Source: Nereida sp965655635 (GTDB lineage: Bacteria > Pseudomonadota > Alphaproteobacteria > Rhodobacterales > Rhodobacteraceae). Taken from it: a stretch of 64,000 nt of DNA. Positions 16,444 through 25,209 of this stretch are shown piece after piece (position 1 is the stretch's first letter; every line of letters begins with the position of its first letter). The DNA lies in contig NZ_CBFHHE010000011.1 in assembly GCF_965655635.1 (NCBI RefSeq), positions 4,249-68,248 of the forward strand, given 5' to 3'. Under the pieces are notes generated by a model. That model saw only the letters and a program-made list of their open reading frames with translations. It did no database searches and was not told the DNA's origin. The position numbers and the translations under genes are program-made.

Positions 16444-16878
16444 ATGGACGTTCGTGTGCAGCAAGAACGTTTTGATGCGGGTGCTGAGCTGAATGGCTTT
16501 GATCCGAATGGCGCAGGCGCTGTTGTCACATTCACGGGGCTTGTCCGCGACGTGGCGGGCGGACTAGAGCAAATGCTGATTGAGCATTATCCGGCTATGA
16601 CCGAAAAAGCCTTGCGCGAAATTGCAGTTGAGGCCGAGGCGCGTTGGCAGTTAAGCAATGTCCTCGTGATCCACCGCTTTGGATCGCTGCAGCCTGATGA
16701 GCAGATCATGATGGTGGCCACGGCCAGTCGTCATAGGGATGCAGCCTTTGAAGCTGCTACGTTCTTGATGGATTACCTGAAATCGCGCGCGCCGTTTTGG
16801 AAAAAAGAAACAACGGCCGCTGGTGAGAACTGGGTAGAAAGTACCGTTAAAGACGAAGAGTCGCTGAAACGCTGGTAG
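16444..16878 (+). CDS. moaE: Molybdopterin synthase catalytic subunit MoaE
   Basis: A 144-residue MoaE. Family motifs are visible: GAVVTFTGLVRD near residues 24-35, VIHRFGSLQPDEQIMMV in the middle, and RHRDAAFEA leading to APFWKKE. That last motif holds the conserved lysines of the active site that receives the MoaD C-terminus. With MoaD it converts cPMP to molybdopterin in the cytoplasm. MoaA and MoaC, which make cPMP, are not in the window. Confidence 0.94.
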   Translation: MDVRVQQERFDAGAELNGFDPNGAGAVVTFTGLVRDVAGGLEQMLIEHYPAMTEKALREIAVEAEARWQLSNVLVIHRFGSLQPDEQIMMVATASRHRDAAFEAATFLMDYLKSRAPFWKKETTAAGENWVESTVKDEESLKRW

Positions 16879-16882
16879 GGCA

Positions 16883-17212
16883 CTACTTTGCTTTGTTGGC
16901 GCGCTCGATATAGGCGCGTAATTCTTCAGCTTCATGCCGTGCATCGCGCAAACCATCCATCGCTGCCCGCAGCTCAGCTTCTGTTTGGGCCATCTGGTTG
17001 CTCATTTCGGCTTCGCGCTTCTGCAAATATGCAATCGCTTGGTCGCGGGTTTCTTCGGCTTCATGCAAAGACTGCGCAAGCTTATCCAGCTCGCCTACGT
17101 CAGATTGTGACACGCGGGTGAAACGGCTGATCAACCAATGGGCGAACCATCCCAGAATGAACGCAACAAACAGGATGGCTGCAATTGCCACGATAAACTC
17201 AGTTCTGTTCAT
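16883..17212 (-). CDS. Single-pass membrane protein with coiled coil
   Basis: A 109-residue protein with one N-terminal membrane helix (about residues 7-27, VAIAAILFVAFILGWFAHWLI) and a long heptad-patterned helix (about 40-105) rich in Glu, Ala and Arg. It overlaps the stop of the OmpA-family gene by one base (TAATG), so the two proteins are probably made together and may act together at the envelope. The coiled coil should lie in the cytoplasm, given the basic SRFTR after the helix. It has no recognised domain. Confidence 0.75.
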   Translation of the reverse strand: MNRTEFIVAIAAILFVAFILGWFAHWLISRFTRVSQSDVGELDKLAQSLHEAEETRDQAIAYLQKREAEMSNQMAQTEAELRAAMDGLRDARHEAEELRAYIERANKAK

Positions 17213-19086
17213 TACTCTTGTCCTGTTTCGTCGGTTGCGGGCTCAGCTTCAGTCGCTTCGGCCTCATCGGTGGTCTTTGCTGAAAGGGTGAATTCAATGC
17301 GGCGGTTTGCTTCACGGCCTTCTTCGGTTCCATTATCAGCAATCGGTGTTGCTTCGCCATAGCCAACCGCTGTCAATCTTTCCGGCGGAAGGCGGCGGGT
17401 CACAAGAGAGGTGCGCACAGCATCAGCGCGGCTTTGCGAGATGCGCGCATTCAGCTCTTCACTACCTTGGCTATCGGTGTGCCCTGCAATTTCAATCGAA
17501 ACATTCACACAGGCCTTTAGCACATCGGCAATTCGATCAATCGTGGTACGGCCCGCGTCATCAACTGTGCTGGAACCGGGCTCGAACGTAATTTTTGTTT
17601 GCGCAAGGATCGCATCAATTTGCGCGACGCATTCTTCGGGGGTCGGGAGAGACGCGATCGGGTCTAGTTCTTCCTTGTAGTCCACGTCGATCTTGAAAGT
17701 GCCTTCGCCATCAAGCTTATCGGCCAGAATGCGGCTGATGATGGACCGGCTGCGCGTATTACCAGTGTTGCCGCGTACTTGGATAACGTCCCCCTGAACA
17801 ATCACGGCGCCGTTGTTCACTTCCGACAGAGCTTCAACTGCAGTAAGAACGCGCAAGGGCCAGCCATCTGGCAGACCTGCTTCAACCTTGATTGCGTTGT
17901 AAACGCGGTCGGCACCAAACTTTGCAAGCGCGAGGCTTTCCACAGATGATTTCAGGAACTCGCTGCTAACCGCTCCGCGCAGTTGCACTTGGCCTTCAGG
18001 CGACAGCGTGGCCAGAAATTCCAGCTGCTCAGTGGCGTCGTTCGCGGTGGGGTCCGGCACATAGATGGCTTGAAGCGAGAACACTTCGGGCAGCTCGTTC
18101 TCTAGATCAGATGCAATTGAGTTGAATTTTTCTTCATCAAAACCGGCGGGGCTTTCGATCGTGACGTCTGTATCGGAGATCGTAATGCCGCCGCCGCCCA
18201 TCTCGGACACGGCTGCGATTGCTGATGCACCTGCGCGGCCCCAACGTGGGCTCGGCATGCCAAGGCCCAGCACGCAATCTACGTCACCAATTAGCCCTGC
18301 ACTACGTGCTGCACCAACCAATTGTCCGCGTACTTGTTCGGTTCCTGCAGCGCAGGCGTCAAACTGTGCATTGCCTTGCGCATCAATAATGAAACGCAGG
18401 GTATAAGGCGAAATAACAGGGCGCGGTGCGGTTATGCTGAGGTTCAGTTCAAGCCCTGCGGGTAACTCCCCCTCGAGGATTTCCTCAATGCGGGCTTTTT
18501 CTTCTTGGCTGTCGGTTGCAGCGATGATCGTGACGCGCTCTGCGGTGATTGAAACTTTTGAGCGATCAAGGTTTTGCATCGCCGCCAAGCCAAAGCGCGT
18601 AGCGTCTTCCCAGCCGTTGGGCACGGGATAGTCGGCAACCTCTAGTAGGTCTGAGACTTCTGCGCCGCGTGCGGTGCGCGCAATGTCACGGACCAAATCA
18701 TCACGGTCAACTTCGGAGGGGATCAACCCGATCAACGACAGGCCACCATCATTTTTGAGTAGTTCAATGGAAAAATCCGGCGCGCGGGTCTGATCAACTT
18801 GCGCAATCACAAAGTTATCAATCAGTCGCGATGCATCTACTGCTGTGCTGGCAACTGAAAGCGCTCTGAAACGTGCGGCCTCATCGGGGGCTTCGCCTGA
18901 TAAGATTACGCTGAGCCCATCTGTTTCGATACTGGCCCAAGGCACGCTTTCTTCCAAAAACACTTGATCAACCGCAAGCGCAGAGCGGTCTTCCACCAAT
19001 CGGACCACAGCATTCGAGGCAAGGACCGCCCCTGCAGCACCCAAAGTAAGGGCGCCAATCGTAGAAATCAGGGCGTTCACAGCCAT
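17212..19086 (-). CDS. OmpA-family envelope protein with three repeated BON-like units
   Basis: A 624-residue protein with an N-terminal signal or anchor (about 4-28) and a C-terminal OmpA peptidoglycan-binding domain (about 498-600; IEIAGHTDSQGS, then the SQSRADAVRTSL helix and GREANRRIEF). Between them lie three units of about 124 residues. Each begins with a strand pair (near 104, 226 and 352). Each then has a Trp-centred motif (W159, W282, W409: PNGW, SPRW, PDGW) followed by a helix and a V-I-x-x-x-V-I strand pair. The units resemble BON lipid-binding folds. The architecture recalls mycobacterial ArfA, but is longer. It likely links the outer membrane or membrane lipid to peptidoglycan. 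An acidic, Thr/Glu-rich tail ends the protein. Confidence 0.82.
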   Translation of the reverse strand: MAVNALISTIGALTLGAAGAVLASNAVVRLVEDRSALAVDQVFLEESVPWASIETDGLSVILSGEAPDEAARFRALSVASTAVDASRLIDNFVIAQVDQTRAPDFSIELLKNDGGLSLIGLIPSEVDRDDLVRDIARTARGAEVSDLLEVADYPVPNGWEDATRFGLAAMQNLDRSKVSITAERVTIIAATDSQEEKARIEEILEGELPAGLELNLSITAPRPVISPYTLRFIIDAQGNAQFDACAAGTEQVRGQLVGAARSAGLIGDVDCVLGLGMPSPRWGRAGASAIAAVSEMGGGGITISDTDVTIESPAGFDEEKFNSIASDLENELPEVFSLQAIYVPDPTANDATEQLEFLATLSPEGQVQLRGAVSSEFLKSSVESLALAKFGADRVYNAIKVEAGLPDGWPLRVLTAVEALSEVNNGAVIVQGDVIQVRGNTGNTRSRSIISRILADKLDGEGTFKIDVDYKEELDPIASLPTPEECVAQIDAILAQTKITFEPGSSTVDDAGRTTIDRIADVLKACVNVSIEIAGHTDSQGSEELNARISQSRADAVRTSLVTRRLPPERLTAVGYGEATPIADNGTEEGREANRRIEFTLSAKTTDEAEATEAEPATDETGQE

Positions 19087-19147
19087 TGTGCGTCATGTTC
19101 CGTATTAGATTATGCCAACCTTTACGATGCCCCGTCAGCAGGCGCAA

Positions 19148-20101
19148 TCAGAGTAAAGCAGCAACGGCAAAAAATAGCACAGGGAGCAAGCCTGCGTTTC
19201 GGTTCGAGCGAAACAGCATGATCAAGCGGACACTGTCATCGGGTATGAAGCGCGTAAGTTGCCACGCCAGATGCCAGCCAAGCGCCCACGCGCCACCCAA
19301 AGCCACGACCACAGCCAAAACACTACCAGATGGTACGGTGACCATCATAGAAGCTGCGCCAATACTGACGACGGTTAACACCAAAAAGGCGCGCAGCCAT
19401 TTGGGGCTATTGTCTCCGAACAATCGCGCGGTTGATTTCACGCCGATCAACGCATCGTCTTCGGTGTCTTGGTGGGCATAGATCGTATCGTAGAACAGCG
19501 TCCAGAAAATCCCTCCGACATAAAGCAGGACTGCGGGCCAGCCCAAGCTGCCTGTGTTTGCCGTCCAAGCCAGCAGTGCGCCCCAGTTGAAGGCAAGTCC
19601 CAAAAATACCTGCGGCCACCAAGTGAACCGTTTGGCAAAGGGGTAGATCGCCACGGGCAGCAGGGCCGCTATGCCCAAGATAATTGCTGCGGTGTTGAAG
19701 CTAAGCAAAATCGCAAAAGCAACAAGGCATTGGGCAACCAGCCAGATCAGTGCGGCCTTCACTGTTACCTGTCCCGACGGTAGTGGTCGCGACCGTGTGC
19801 GCGCAACGGAGGCGTCAATGTGACGGTCTGTGATGTCATTCCATGTGCAGCCCGCACCGCGCATCAGCCACGCACCCGCGCTGCAACCCAATGCAATCCA
19901 CAGATCAGCCAGTGACGCGCGCCCCGTAGACAAGATCGCCAAGGCCAAGCCCCACCAGCACGGCAACAGCAACAGCCAGGTCCCGATCGGGCGGTCTGCA
20001 CGGGCCAGCCGCAAAAACGGGCGTGTCGCGCGCGGAGCAAATTTGTCGACCCAATTATCTTTTACGGCATCTGCCACTTGGCCTTGGGGGGTGTCGGTCA
20101 T
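19148..20101 (-). CDS. ubiA: 4-hydroxybenzoate polyprenyltransferase
   Basis: A 317-residue integral membrane prenyltransferase of ubiquinone synthesis. The two Asp-rich Mg-diphosphate motifs are intact: NDITDRHID followed by ARTRSRPLPSG, and DTIYAHQDTEDD followed by KSTARLFG. Hydrophobic helices account for most of the rest. It joins the polyprenyl tail made by enzymes such as the synthase at 51264-52265 to 4-hydroxybenzoate. Only 12 bases separate its start from that of the divergent rsmE gene. Confidence 0.94.
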   Translation of the reverse strand: MTDTPQGQVADAVKDNWVDKFAPRATRPFLRLARADRPIGTWLLLLPCWWGLALAILSTGRASLADLWIALGCSAGAWLMRGAGCTWNDITDRHIDASVARTRSRPLPSGQVTVKAALIWLVAQCLVAFAILLSFNTAAIILGIAALLPVAIYPFAKRFTWWPQVFLGLAFNWGALLAWTANTGSLGWPAVLLYVGGIFWTLFYDTIYAHQDTEDDALIGVKSTARLFGDNSPKWLRAFLVLTVVSIGAASMMVTVPSGSVLAVVVALGGAWALGWHLAWQLTRFIPDDSVRLIMLFRSNRNAGLLPVLFFAVAALL

Positions 20102-20113
20102 AGTGTACGCTCC

Positions 20114-20836
20114 ATGGCGAAAGTTCGTTTATATGTAGATCACCCGTTGGGGCAGGATCAAATAGTTCCTTTGGAACAATCACAAGCGCACTATTTATTT
20201 GGTGTAATGCGATTGGCAGTGGGGCAGGTGATTTCTGTTTTTGACGGTGCGAACGGCGAATGGGACGCAAAAATCACACAAGCCGCTAAGCGTGGCGGCG
20301 TTTTGACCTGCTTTGCGCAGGCCCAAGAACAAAGTGTGCCGCCGGACCTTTGGTTAATGTTTGCCCCGATTAAAAAGGCGCGCACGGACTTCATTGTCGA
20401 AAAAGCGGCCGAGATGGGCGCCGCAAAAATTTTTCCCGTTCAAACCCAGTTCACCAACGCAGAGCGGATTCGCCAAGACCGGTTGCAAGCGCATGCTGTT
20501 GAAGCGGCTGAGCAATGCGGCGGGACTTATGTGCCCACCGTGGCCCCTTTGCAAAAGTTAAGCGCGGTGCTGGACGCATGGGATCCGGTGCGACAACTGA
20601 TTTTTTGCGACGAAACACTGGCAGGGCGCGCAACGGCTGACCTATCAAGTCTTGCCTCGGCACCCGCTGCTATCTTGATCGGGCCGGAGGGCGGCTTTTC
20701 ACCCGAAGAGCGGAGCCGCTTGCTTGGGCTACCTTTCGTGCAGACGCTATCGCTTGGACCTCGGGTGTTGCGCGCAGATACGGCTGCTGTTGCCGCGCTG
20801 ACGCTGTGGCAGCAAAGCAAAGGGGATTGGGCATGA
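20114..20836 (+). CDS. rsmE: 16S rRNA (uracil-1498-N3)-methyltransferase
   Basis: A 240-residue SPOUT-class methyltransferase that methylates U1498 in the decoding region of 16S rRNA. The ATG at 20114 gives the normal length and N-terminus (MAKVRLYVDH); upstream in-frame codons overlap ubiA and are not needed. The N-terminal PUA-like domain is followed by the trefoil-knot domain with LIGPEGGFSPEE (near 188-199) and LGPRVLRADTA (214-224). Its stop overlaps the next start by 4 bases. Confidence 0.92.
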   Translation: MAKVRLYVDHPLGQDQIVPLEQSQAHYLFGVMRLAVGQVISVFDGANGEWDAKITQAAKRGGVLTCFAQAQEQSVPPDLWLMFAPIKKARTDFIVEKAAEMGAAKIFPVQTQFTNAERIRQDRLQAHAVEAAEQCGGTYVPTVAPLQKLSAVLDAWDPVRQLIFCDETLAGRATADLSSLASAPAAILIGPEGGFSPEERSRLLGLPFVQTLSLGPRVLRADTAAVAALTLWQQSKGDWA

Positions 20837-21354
20837 ATTTTATCCGCCCCGAAGTTTTAGCTTTTCTTGCTAAATGGCGTGAAGTGCTCGTGGGCTTAGG
20901 CCTTGTGTCGTTTGGGCTTTACGTGGCGGTGACTTCTTTTGGTTTAACGCCTTGGGCCGGCGGCCTTTTGATGATTGTTGGTGCTGCGGTCACCGTGCAG
21001 GGCGTGCAGCGTGCACGCTTTCCGTTCGGGCGTGGTGGCGCAGGCGTTGTCGAGGTCACCGAAAGGCAGATCGCATATTTTGAACCTGATGGTGGCGGCG
21101 TGGTTTCTATCAATGAGTTGATCCGCGTTATGATCCACAAGCACCGCGGCGTTTTGTATTGGCAGTTCGATGCGCGCGGCGCGCCGTCACTGACCGTGCC
21201 CAACAGTGCTGCGAAGGCCGAGACTATATATGACGCGCTTTCGTCCCTTGATGGGGTTGATCTTGATGCGCCGCGCCGCGCTATGGCCGAGGATGTGCCG
21301 ATGGTTTTGATCTGGCAGTCCAAAGATGCCCGTGCGCATACGGCTGTGCAGTAA
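20833..21354 (+). CDS. Two-helix membrane protein of unknown function
   Basis: A 173-residue protein starting at ATG 20833 in an ATGA overlap with rsmE. Two hydrophobic helices at about 16-36 and 41-57 form a hairpin, and a soluble beta-rich part of about 110 residues follows with no motif that I recognise (VEVTERQIAYFEPDGGG, then VLYWQFDAR). The layout resembles small membrane proteins carrying a cytoplasmic beta domain. Coupling to rsmE is the only contextual clue. Confidence 0.7.
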   Translation: MNFIRPEVLAFLAKWREVLVGLGLVSFGLYVAVTSFGLTPWAGGLLMIVGAAVTVQGVQRARFPFGRGGAGVVEVTERQIAYFEPDGGGVVSINELIRVMIHKHRGVLYWQFDARGAPSLTVPNSAAKAETIYDALSSLDGVDLDAPRRAMAEDVPMVLIWQSKDARAHTAVQ

Positions 21355-21426
21355 CGCCCATTGACAAGCGCGTCTGGCGAGGCCACGCACTCTATACCTT
21401 GACCCACTCCAGCGGAGACTTTGCGT

Positions 21427-22797
21427 ATGTCTATTCCACAAAGCGGCGGCGGCCCAATCGAACACCACGATGATCTTGCAGCGCTTTTGGAGAAAGGCTG
21501 CAAGCCGAAGGATGCTTGGCGTATTGGGACCGAGCATGAGAAATTTGGATATTGCCAAGACAGCCATCTGCCTTTGCCCTATGAGGGTGAGCGGTCGATC
21601 AAGGCGGTTCTAGAAGGGCTTCAAGGGCGCTTTGGATGGTCTCCGGTGGTTGAGGCGGGCAACATCATTGGTCTTGAAAAAGGCGGTGCAAACGTCAGCC
21701 TTGAGCCGGGTGGCCAGCTTGAGTTGTCCGGTGCGCCGCTGGAAAATATTCACCAAACTTGTGATGAAGTGAACACGCACCTCGCAGAAGTGCGCGCGAT
21801 TGCGGACGAAATTGGCGTAAAGTTTATTGGCCTGGGTGCAGCCCCCGTATGGAGCGGCGCGCAAATGCCGGTGATGCCCAAAGGCCGTTATAAGCTGATG
21901 ACGGATTACATGGACCGGGTTGGGACGCACGGCAAACAAATGATGTACCGGACCTGCACTGTTCAGGTGAACCTCGACTTCGGTTCAGAGGCGGACATGG
22001 TGCAAAAGCTGCGCGTCGCCTTGGCCCTGCAACCTGTTGCCACGGCCCTTTTTGCAAATTCACCGTTCTTTGAGGGTAAGCCAAACAGTCATAAATCTTG
22101 GCGGAGCCGTATTTGGCGCAATCTGGATGATGCGCGCACGGGCACGCTTCCGTTTGTATTTGAGCAAGGGTTCGGGTTTGAGGCTTGGGTGCAATATGCG
22201 CTCGATGTGCCGATGTATTTTGTCTACCGCGACGGAAAGTACGTGGACGCCTTGGGAATGTCGTTCCGTGACTTTCTGAAAGGGCAGTTGCCTGCGCTAC
22301 CTGGTGAAAAGCCGACGTTGTCTGACTGGGCCGATCACCTCACGACAATTTTCTCAGAGGCGCGGATCAAGCAGTTCTTGGAAATGCGCGGAGCGGATGG
22401 TGGCCCATGGCGTAGACTTTGTGCGCTTCCTGCGTTTTGGGTCGGTATTTGTTACGATCAAAGCGCGCTGGATGCGGCTTGGGACCTTTGCAAAGGTTGG
22501 AGCGCCGAACAACGTGAAGCGCTTCGCGTCGCGGCATCGGTAGACGGATTGCAGGCTAAGGTTGACGGTATTGTTATGGCTGATCTGGCACGTGAGCTGG
22601 TTGCCATTGCCGAAGCCGGCCTGAAGGCGCGCGGCAAAGCGGGCGCAGGTGGCATGGTTCCTGATGAGACGCATTTCCTGAACGCACTGCATGAGACGCT
22701 GGAAACAGGCATGACGCCAGCGGATGAATTGCTTGCGCGCTATAAGGGTGAATGGGACGGTGATCTGTCTCGCATCTACGGCGAATACAGCTACTGA
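21427..22797 (+). CDS. gshA: Glutamate--cysteine ligase (plant/alphaproteobacterial type)
   Basis: A 456-residue class II glutamate-cysteine ligase, the first enzyme of glutathione synthesis. I start it at ATG 21427 rather than the TTG two codons earlier. Family features are RIGTEHEKFG near residue 34, SLEPGGQLELSGAP in the substrate site, and MYRTCTVQVNLDF. The length agrees with plant and alphaproteobacterial enzymes. Its stop abuts the end of the convergent plsY gene with no spacing. The glutathione synthetase gene is not in the window. Confidence 0.93.
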   Translation: MSIPQSGGGPIEHHDDLAALLEKGCKPKDAWRIGTEHEKFGYCQDSHLPLPYEGERSIKAVLEGLQGRFGWSPVVEAGNIIGLEKGGANVSLEPGGQLELSGAPLENIHQTCDEVNTHLAEVRAIADEIGVKFIGLGAAPVWSGAQMPVMPKGRYKLMTDYMDRVGTHGKQMMYRTCTVQVNLDFGSEADMVQKLRVALALQPVATALFANSPFFEGKPNSHKSWRSRIWRNLDDARTGTLPFVFEQGFGFEAWVQYALDVPMYFVYRDGKYVDALGMSFRDFLKGQLPALPGEKPTLSDWADHLTTIFSEARIKQFLEMRGADGGPWRRLCALPAFWVGICYDQSALDAAWDLCKGWSAEQREALRVAASVDGLQAKVDGIVMADLARELVAIAEAGLKARGKAGAGGMVPDETHFLNALHETLETGMTPADELLARYKGEWDGDLSRIYGEYSY

Positions 22798-23388
22798 TTA
22801 CTTGCTACCAATTTTACCTTCGGTGCCTTTCAATAGGCGCTGAATGTTTTCGGTGTGCCGCCAAAAGATCAGTAGAGCCAAGACGATGAGGAAGGGCACC
22901 ATGAGTGTCCCTCCAAGTGTCGCCGCATAGACCGGTGTAAGCGCGCTGGCGATCAGTGCAGACAGAGACGAATATCTGCTGAGGGCGGCAATGACGAGCC
23001 AAGTGGCACCAGTGGCCAAACCAACAGGCCAGCAAGCGGCGAAAATCAGGCCAAAGAAAGTGGCGACCCCTTTACCACCCTTGAAGCCCAGCCAGACCGG
23101 ATAGCAATGGCCGACAAATGCGGCCAGCCCCGCCACCAGTCCTGCAAGTTCTCCGAAAAGAGCACCGGCAAGTAAGACAGCAATGCCCGCTTTGCCTGCA
23201 TCAAGGATCAGGGTCAGAAAGGCAGCAAGTTTGTTTCCGGTGCGCAAAACATTCGTCGCACCAATGTTGCCGGACCCAATTGCCCGCAAATCACCAAGCC
23301 CGAACACTTTGGCCATCACAATGCCAAACGGAATTGCACCAAAGAGATAGCCTGCAAGTGCGGCAAGAACGAGTGTCATGATTGTCAT
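22798..23388 (-). CDS. plsY: Glycerol-3-phosphate acyltransferase PlsY
   Basis: A 196-residue membrane enzyme that acylates glycerol 3-phosphate from acyl-phosphate, the first step of phospholipid synthesis. The three PlsY motifs are visible: GSGNIGATNVLR, GFKGGKGVAT, and the C-terminal RHTENIQRLLKGTE. About five membrane helices are present. Its start overlaps the dihydroorotase-like gene by 4 bases, so it is the last gene of a pyrimidine-related operon. Confidence 0.94.
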   Translation of the reverse strand: MTIMTLVLAALAGYLFGAIPFGIVMAKVFGLGDLRAIGSGNIGATNVLRTGNKLAAFLTLILDAGKAGIAVLLAGALFGELAGLVAGLAAFVGHCYPVWLGFKGGKGVATFFGLIFAACWPVGLATGATWLVIAALSRYSSLSALIASALTPVYAATLGGTLMVPFLIVLALLIFWRHTENIQRLLKGTEGKIGSK

Positions 23389-24650
23389 AGGGTGCCGTGG
23401 ACCAGTTCACCGTCAACGAGCGTTGCGATGATCCGACCTTCCATGCGTTGTCCGTCGAACGGCGTGTTCTTGGATTTCGATTTCAGTTTGAACCGATCCA
23501 TAACGAAAGGTGCGCTGGGATCAAACACCACCAGATCGGCAGGCGCGCCAACTTCAAGGCGACCTTGCGCAAGGCCTAGCCGGTTTGCGGGGTTGAGCGA
23601 CAGGGCAGCCCAGAGCGTCGGCAGATCAATCATGCCAGAATTGACAACCCGAAGCGCTGCGGGAAACAGGGTCTCAAGAGCAACCGCACCGCTTGCGGCT
23701 TCCTCAAATGGCAGGCGCTTGCTTTCCTCATCTTGGGGGGTGTGCATAGAATGGATGATGTCGATAGTTCCATCCGCAAGCGCCTCGATCATTGCAATGC
23801 GGTCATCTTCGCAACGCAGAGGAGGCTTGATCTTAAAGAACGTGCGGTAGTTGGCCACGTCCAGTTCGTTCAGCGTTAAGTGATGGATGCTGACACCTGC
23901 CGTCACATCCAGACCATTCGCCTTGGCGCGTTTTAGGGGGGGGATCGCGCGTGCGGTTGTAATCTGATCTGCGTGGTATTTCGCACCGGTCATTTCTACC
24001 AGCGCGATATCACGATCAAGGCTCATACGCTCAGCCATAGGTGACACGGCTGGCAACCCGCGCAACGAGGCGAATTTGCCGCTTGTTGCACAGGCGCATT
24101 TGCTCAGGGTTGGCTCTTGCACGTGGCCGATGACCAGTGCGCCAAGTGATCGTGCGTAGGTTAATGCGCGTTGATAAACTTTGGTGTTGGTGATGACGTG
24201 ATCGCAATCTGTGAACGCTACTGCACCCGCGTCTTGCAAAAAGCCTATCTCAACCATTTCGTTGCCTGCGCGTCCCTTTGTCAGGGCCGCCATGGGGTGC
24301 ACTTTGACGGGGCTGTCTTTTTCTGCGCGCTTTGCGATGAACTCTAACACTTCGGGCGTATCAATTGCGGGGTCTGTGTCGGGGCGGGTTACAATTGTGG
24401 TGACCCCGCCTGCGGCAGCCGCGGCCCCCGCAGAAGCATAACTCTCTTTGTGACGCTCTCCTGGCTCACAAATTTTTACGCCAATATCAACGATGCCCGG
24501 TGCAAGGCACGCCCCGTCCAGATCAATAATAGTCCCAACTTGCGGTCCATCGATCGCTGTGATCTGCCCGTTGGCTACCGTGAGGCTGCCGAAGGCATCT
24601 GTGCGCGTTGCGGGGTTGATCAGGCGGGCGTTGATGTAGGTCGTGGTCAT
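23385..24650 (-). CDS. pyrC: Dihydroorotase-like protein, probably catalytically inactive (PyrC'/PyrX type)
   Basis: A 421-residue amidohydrolase-fold protein aligned throughout with class I dihydroorotases (CEPGERHKES, GTIDIIHSMHTPQ, NPANRLGL). Key residues are replaced, however. The zinc-binding His-x-His that normally precedes LREPG reads Gly57-Val-Lys59. The catalytic Asp of the TDHAPH motif is Met302 (HSMHTPQ). Such inactive homologues (PyrC', PyrX) are known in pseudomonads, where they assemble with aspartate transcarbamoylase rather than hydrolyse dihydroorotate. The gene lies one gene after pyrB, which supports this role. A true dihydroorotase is expected elsewhere in the genome. Automated annotation would call it pyrC. 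Confidence 0.85.
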   Translation of the reverse strand: MTTTYINARLINPATRTDAFGSLTVANGQITAIDGPQVGTIIDLDGACLAPGIVDIGVKICEPGERHKESYASAGAAAAAGGVTTIVTRPDTDPAIDTPEVLEFIAKRAEKDSPVKVHPMAALTKGRAGNEMVEIGFLQDAGAVAFTDCDHVITNTKVYQRALTYARSLGALVIGHVQEPTLSKCACATSGKFASLRGLPAVSPMAERMSLDRDIALVEMTGAKYHADQITTARAIPPLKRAKANGLDVTAGVSIHHLTLNELDVANYRTFFKIKPPLRCEDDRIAMIEALADGTIDIIHSMHTPQDEESKRLPFEEAASGAVALETLFPAALRVVNSGMIDLPTLWAALSLNPANRLGLAQGRLEVGAPADLVVFDPSAPFVMDRFKLKSKSKNTPFDGQRMEGRIIATLVDGELVHGTL

Positions 24651-24657
24651 TTTGTCT

Positions 24658-25209
24658 TTATCCTGCGATCCAGATCATAAGGCCAACAAGGGCGAACATC
24701 GTCAGCAATGCATAGGTGGCGATCATGCCGCTTATCGCCGCGTCACTTTTCTTCTTTTTCGGCTTACCCTCGGGGCCGGTGTCATCCACTTCTGGCGGGG
24801 TGACCGCCGCATCGCTTTCTAAGGTGATGGTAGGCGTTTGCGCGCCTGCTTCTTTGAAAGCACCAATTGGTCGCAGCGGGTGCTTATGGGCAAGTGATGT
24901 GACCTGCCCTGCGAATGCCTTGGACAGAACGACGACGACATAGCCGTCTACATCCACAATTCGTTCTGCATAGGGGTCGATATTACGCGATGCGATGCCA
25001 AGGCCGGTTTCCATATAGCCGCGCAGGCCGATGTCTTCGAGGTCATTTACGCTGAAGATTTCGACAAAATCTGTATCTAGTTTGGGTGCGTTAAGGGCCT
25101 GCTGTACGTCATGTGCAGTTAGGGCTTTCGCTTCAGCCGCAGGGAGAGCGACCGCATATAGCCGCACGATGCCGGCTTCGTCGGCCTCAACGCGCTTGAG
25201 CCAGCTCAT
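24658..25209 (-). CDS. Tail-anchored protein of unknown function in the pyrB operon
   Basis: A 183-residue protein. A soluble part (about 1-135) with no recognised motif is followed by an acidic, Pro-rich linker (TPPEVDDTGPEG), a Lys cluster (KPKKKK) and one C-terminal membrane helix (about 160-182). It looks like a tail-anchored protein facing the cytoplasm. It overlaps the stop of pyrB by 4 bases, and the dihydroorotase-like gene starts 7 bases after its end, so it is firmly embedded in the operon. It could tether the pyrimidine complex to the membrane; that is inference. Confidence 0.75.
   Translation of the reverse strand: MSWLKRVEADEAGIVRLYAVALPAAEAKALTAHDVQQALNAPKLDTDFVEIFSVNDLEDIGLRGYMETGLGIASRNIDPYAERIVDVDGYVVVVLSKAFAGQVTSLAHKHPLRPIGAFKEAGAQTPTITLESDAAVTPPEVDDTGPEGKPKKKKSDAAISGMIATYALLTMFALVGLMIWIAG

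Noticed and set aside
21361..21398. A sigma70 promoter before gshA (TTGACA and TATACC)
   Set aside because: The spacing is 26 bases, too long for a functional pair.
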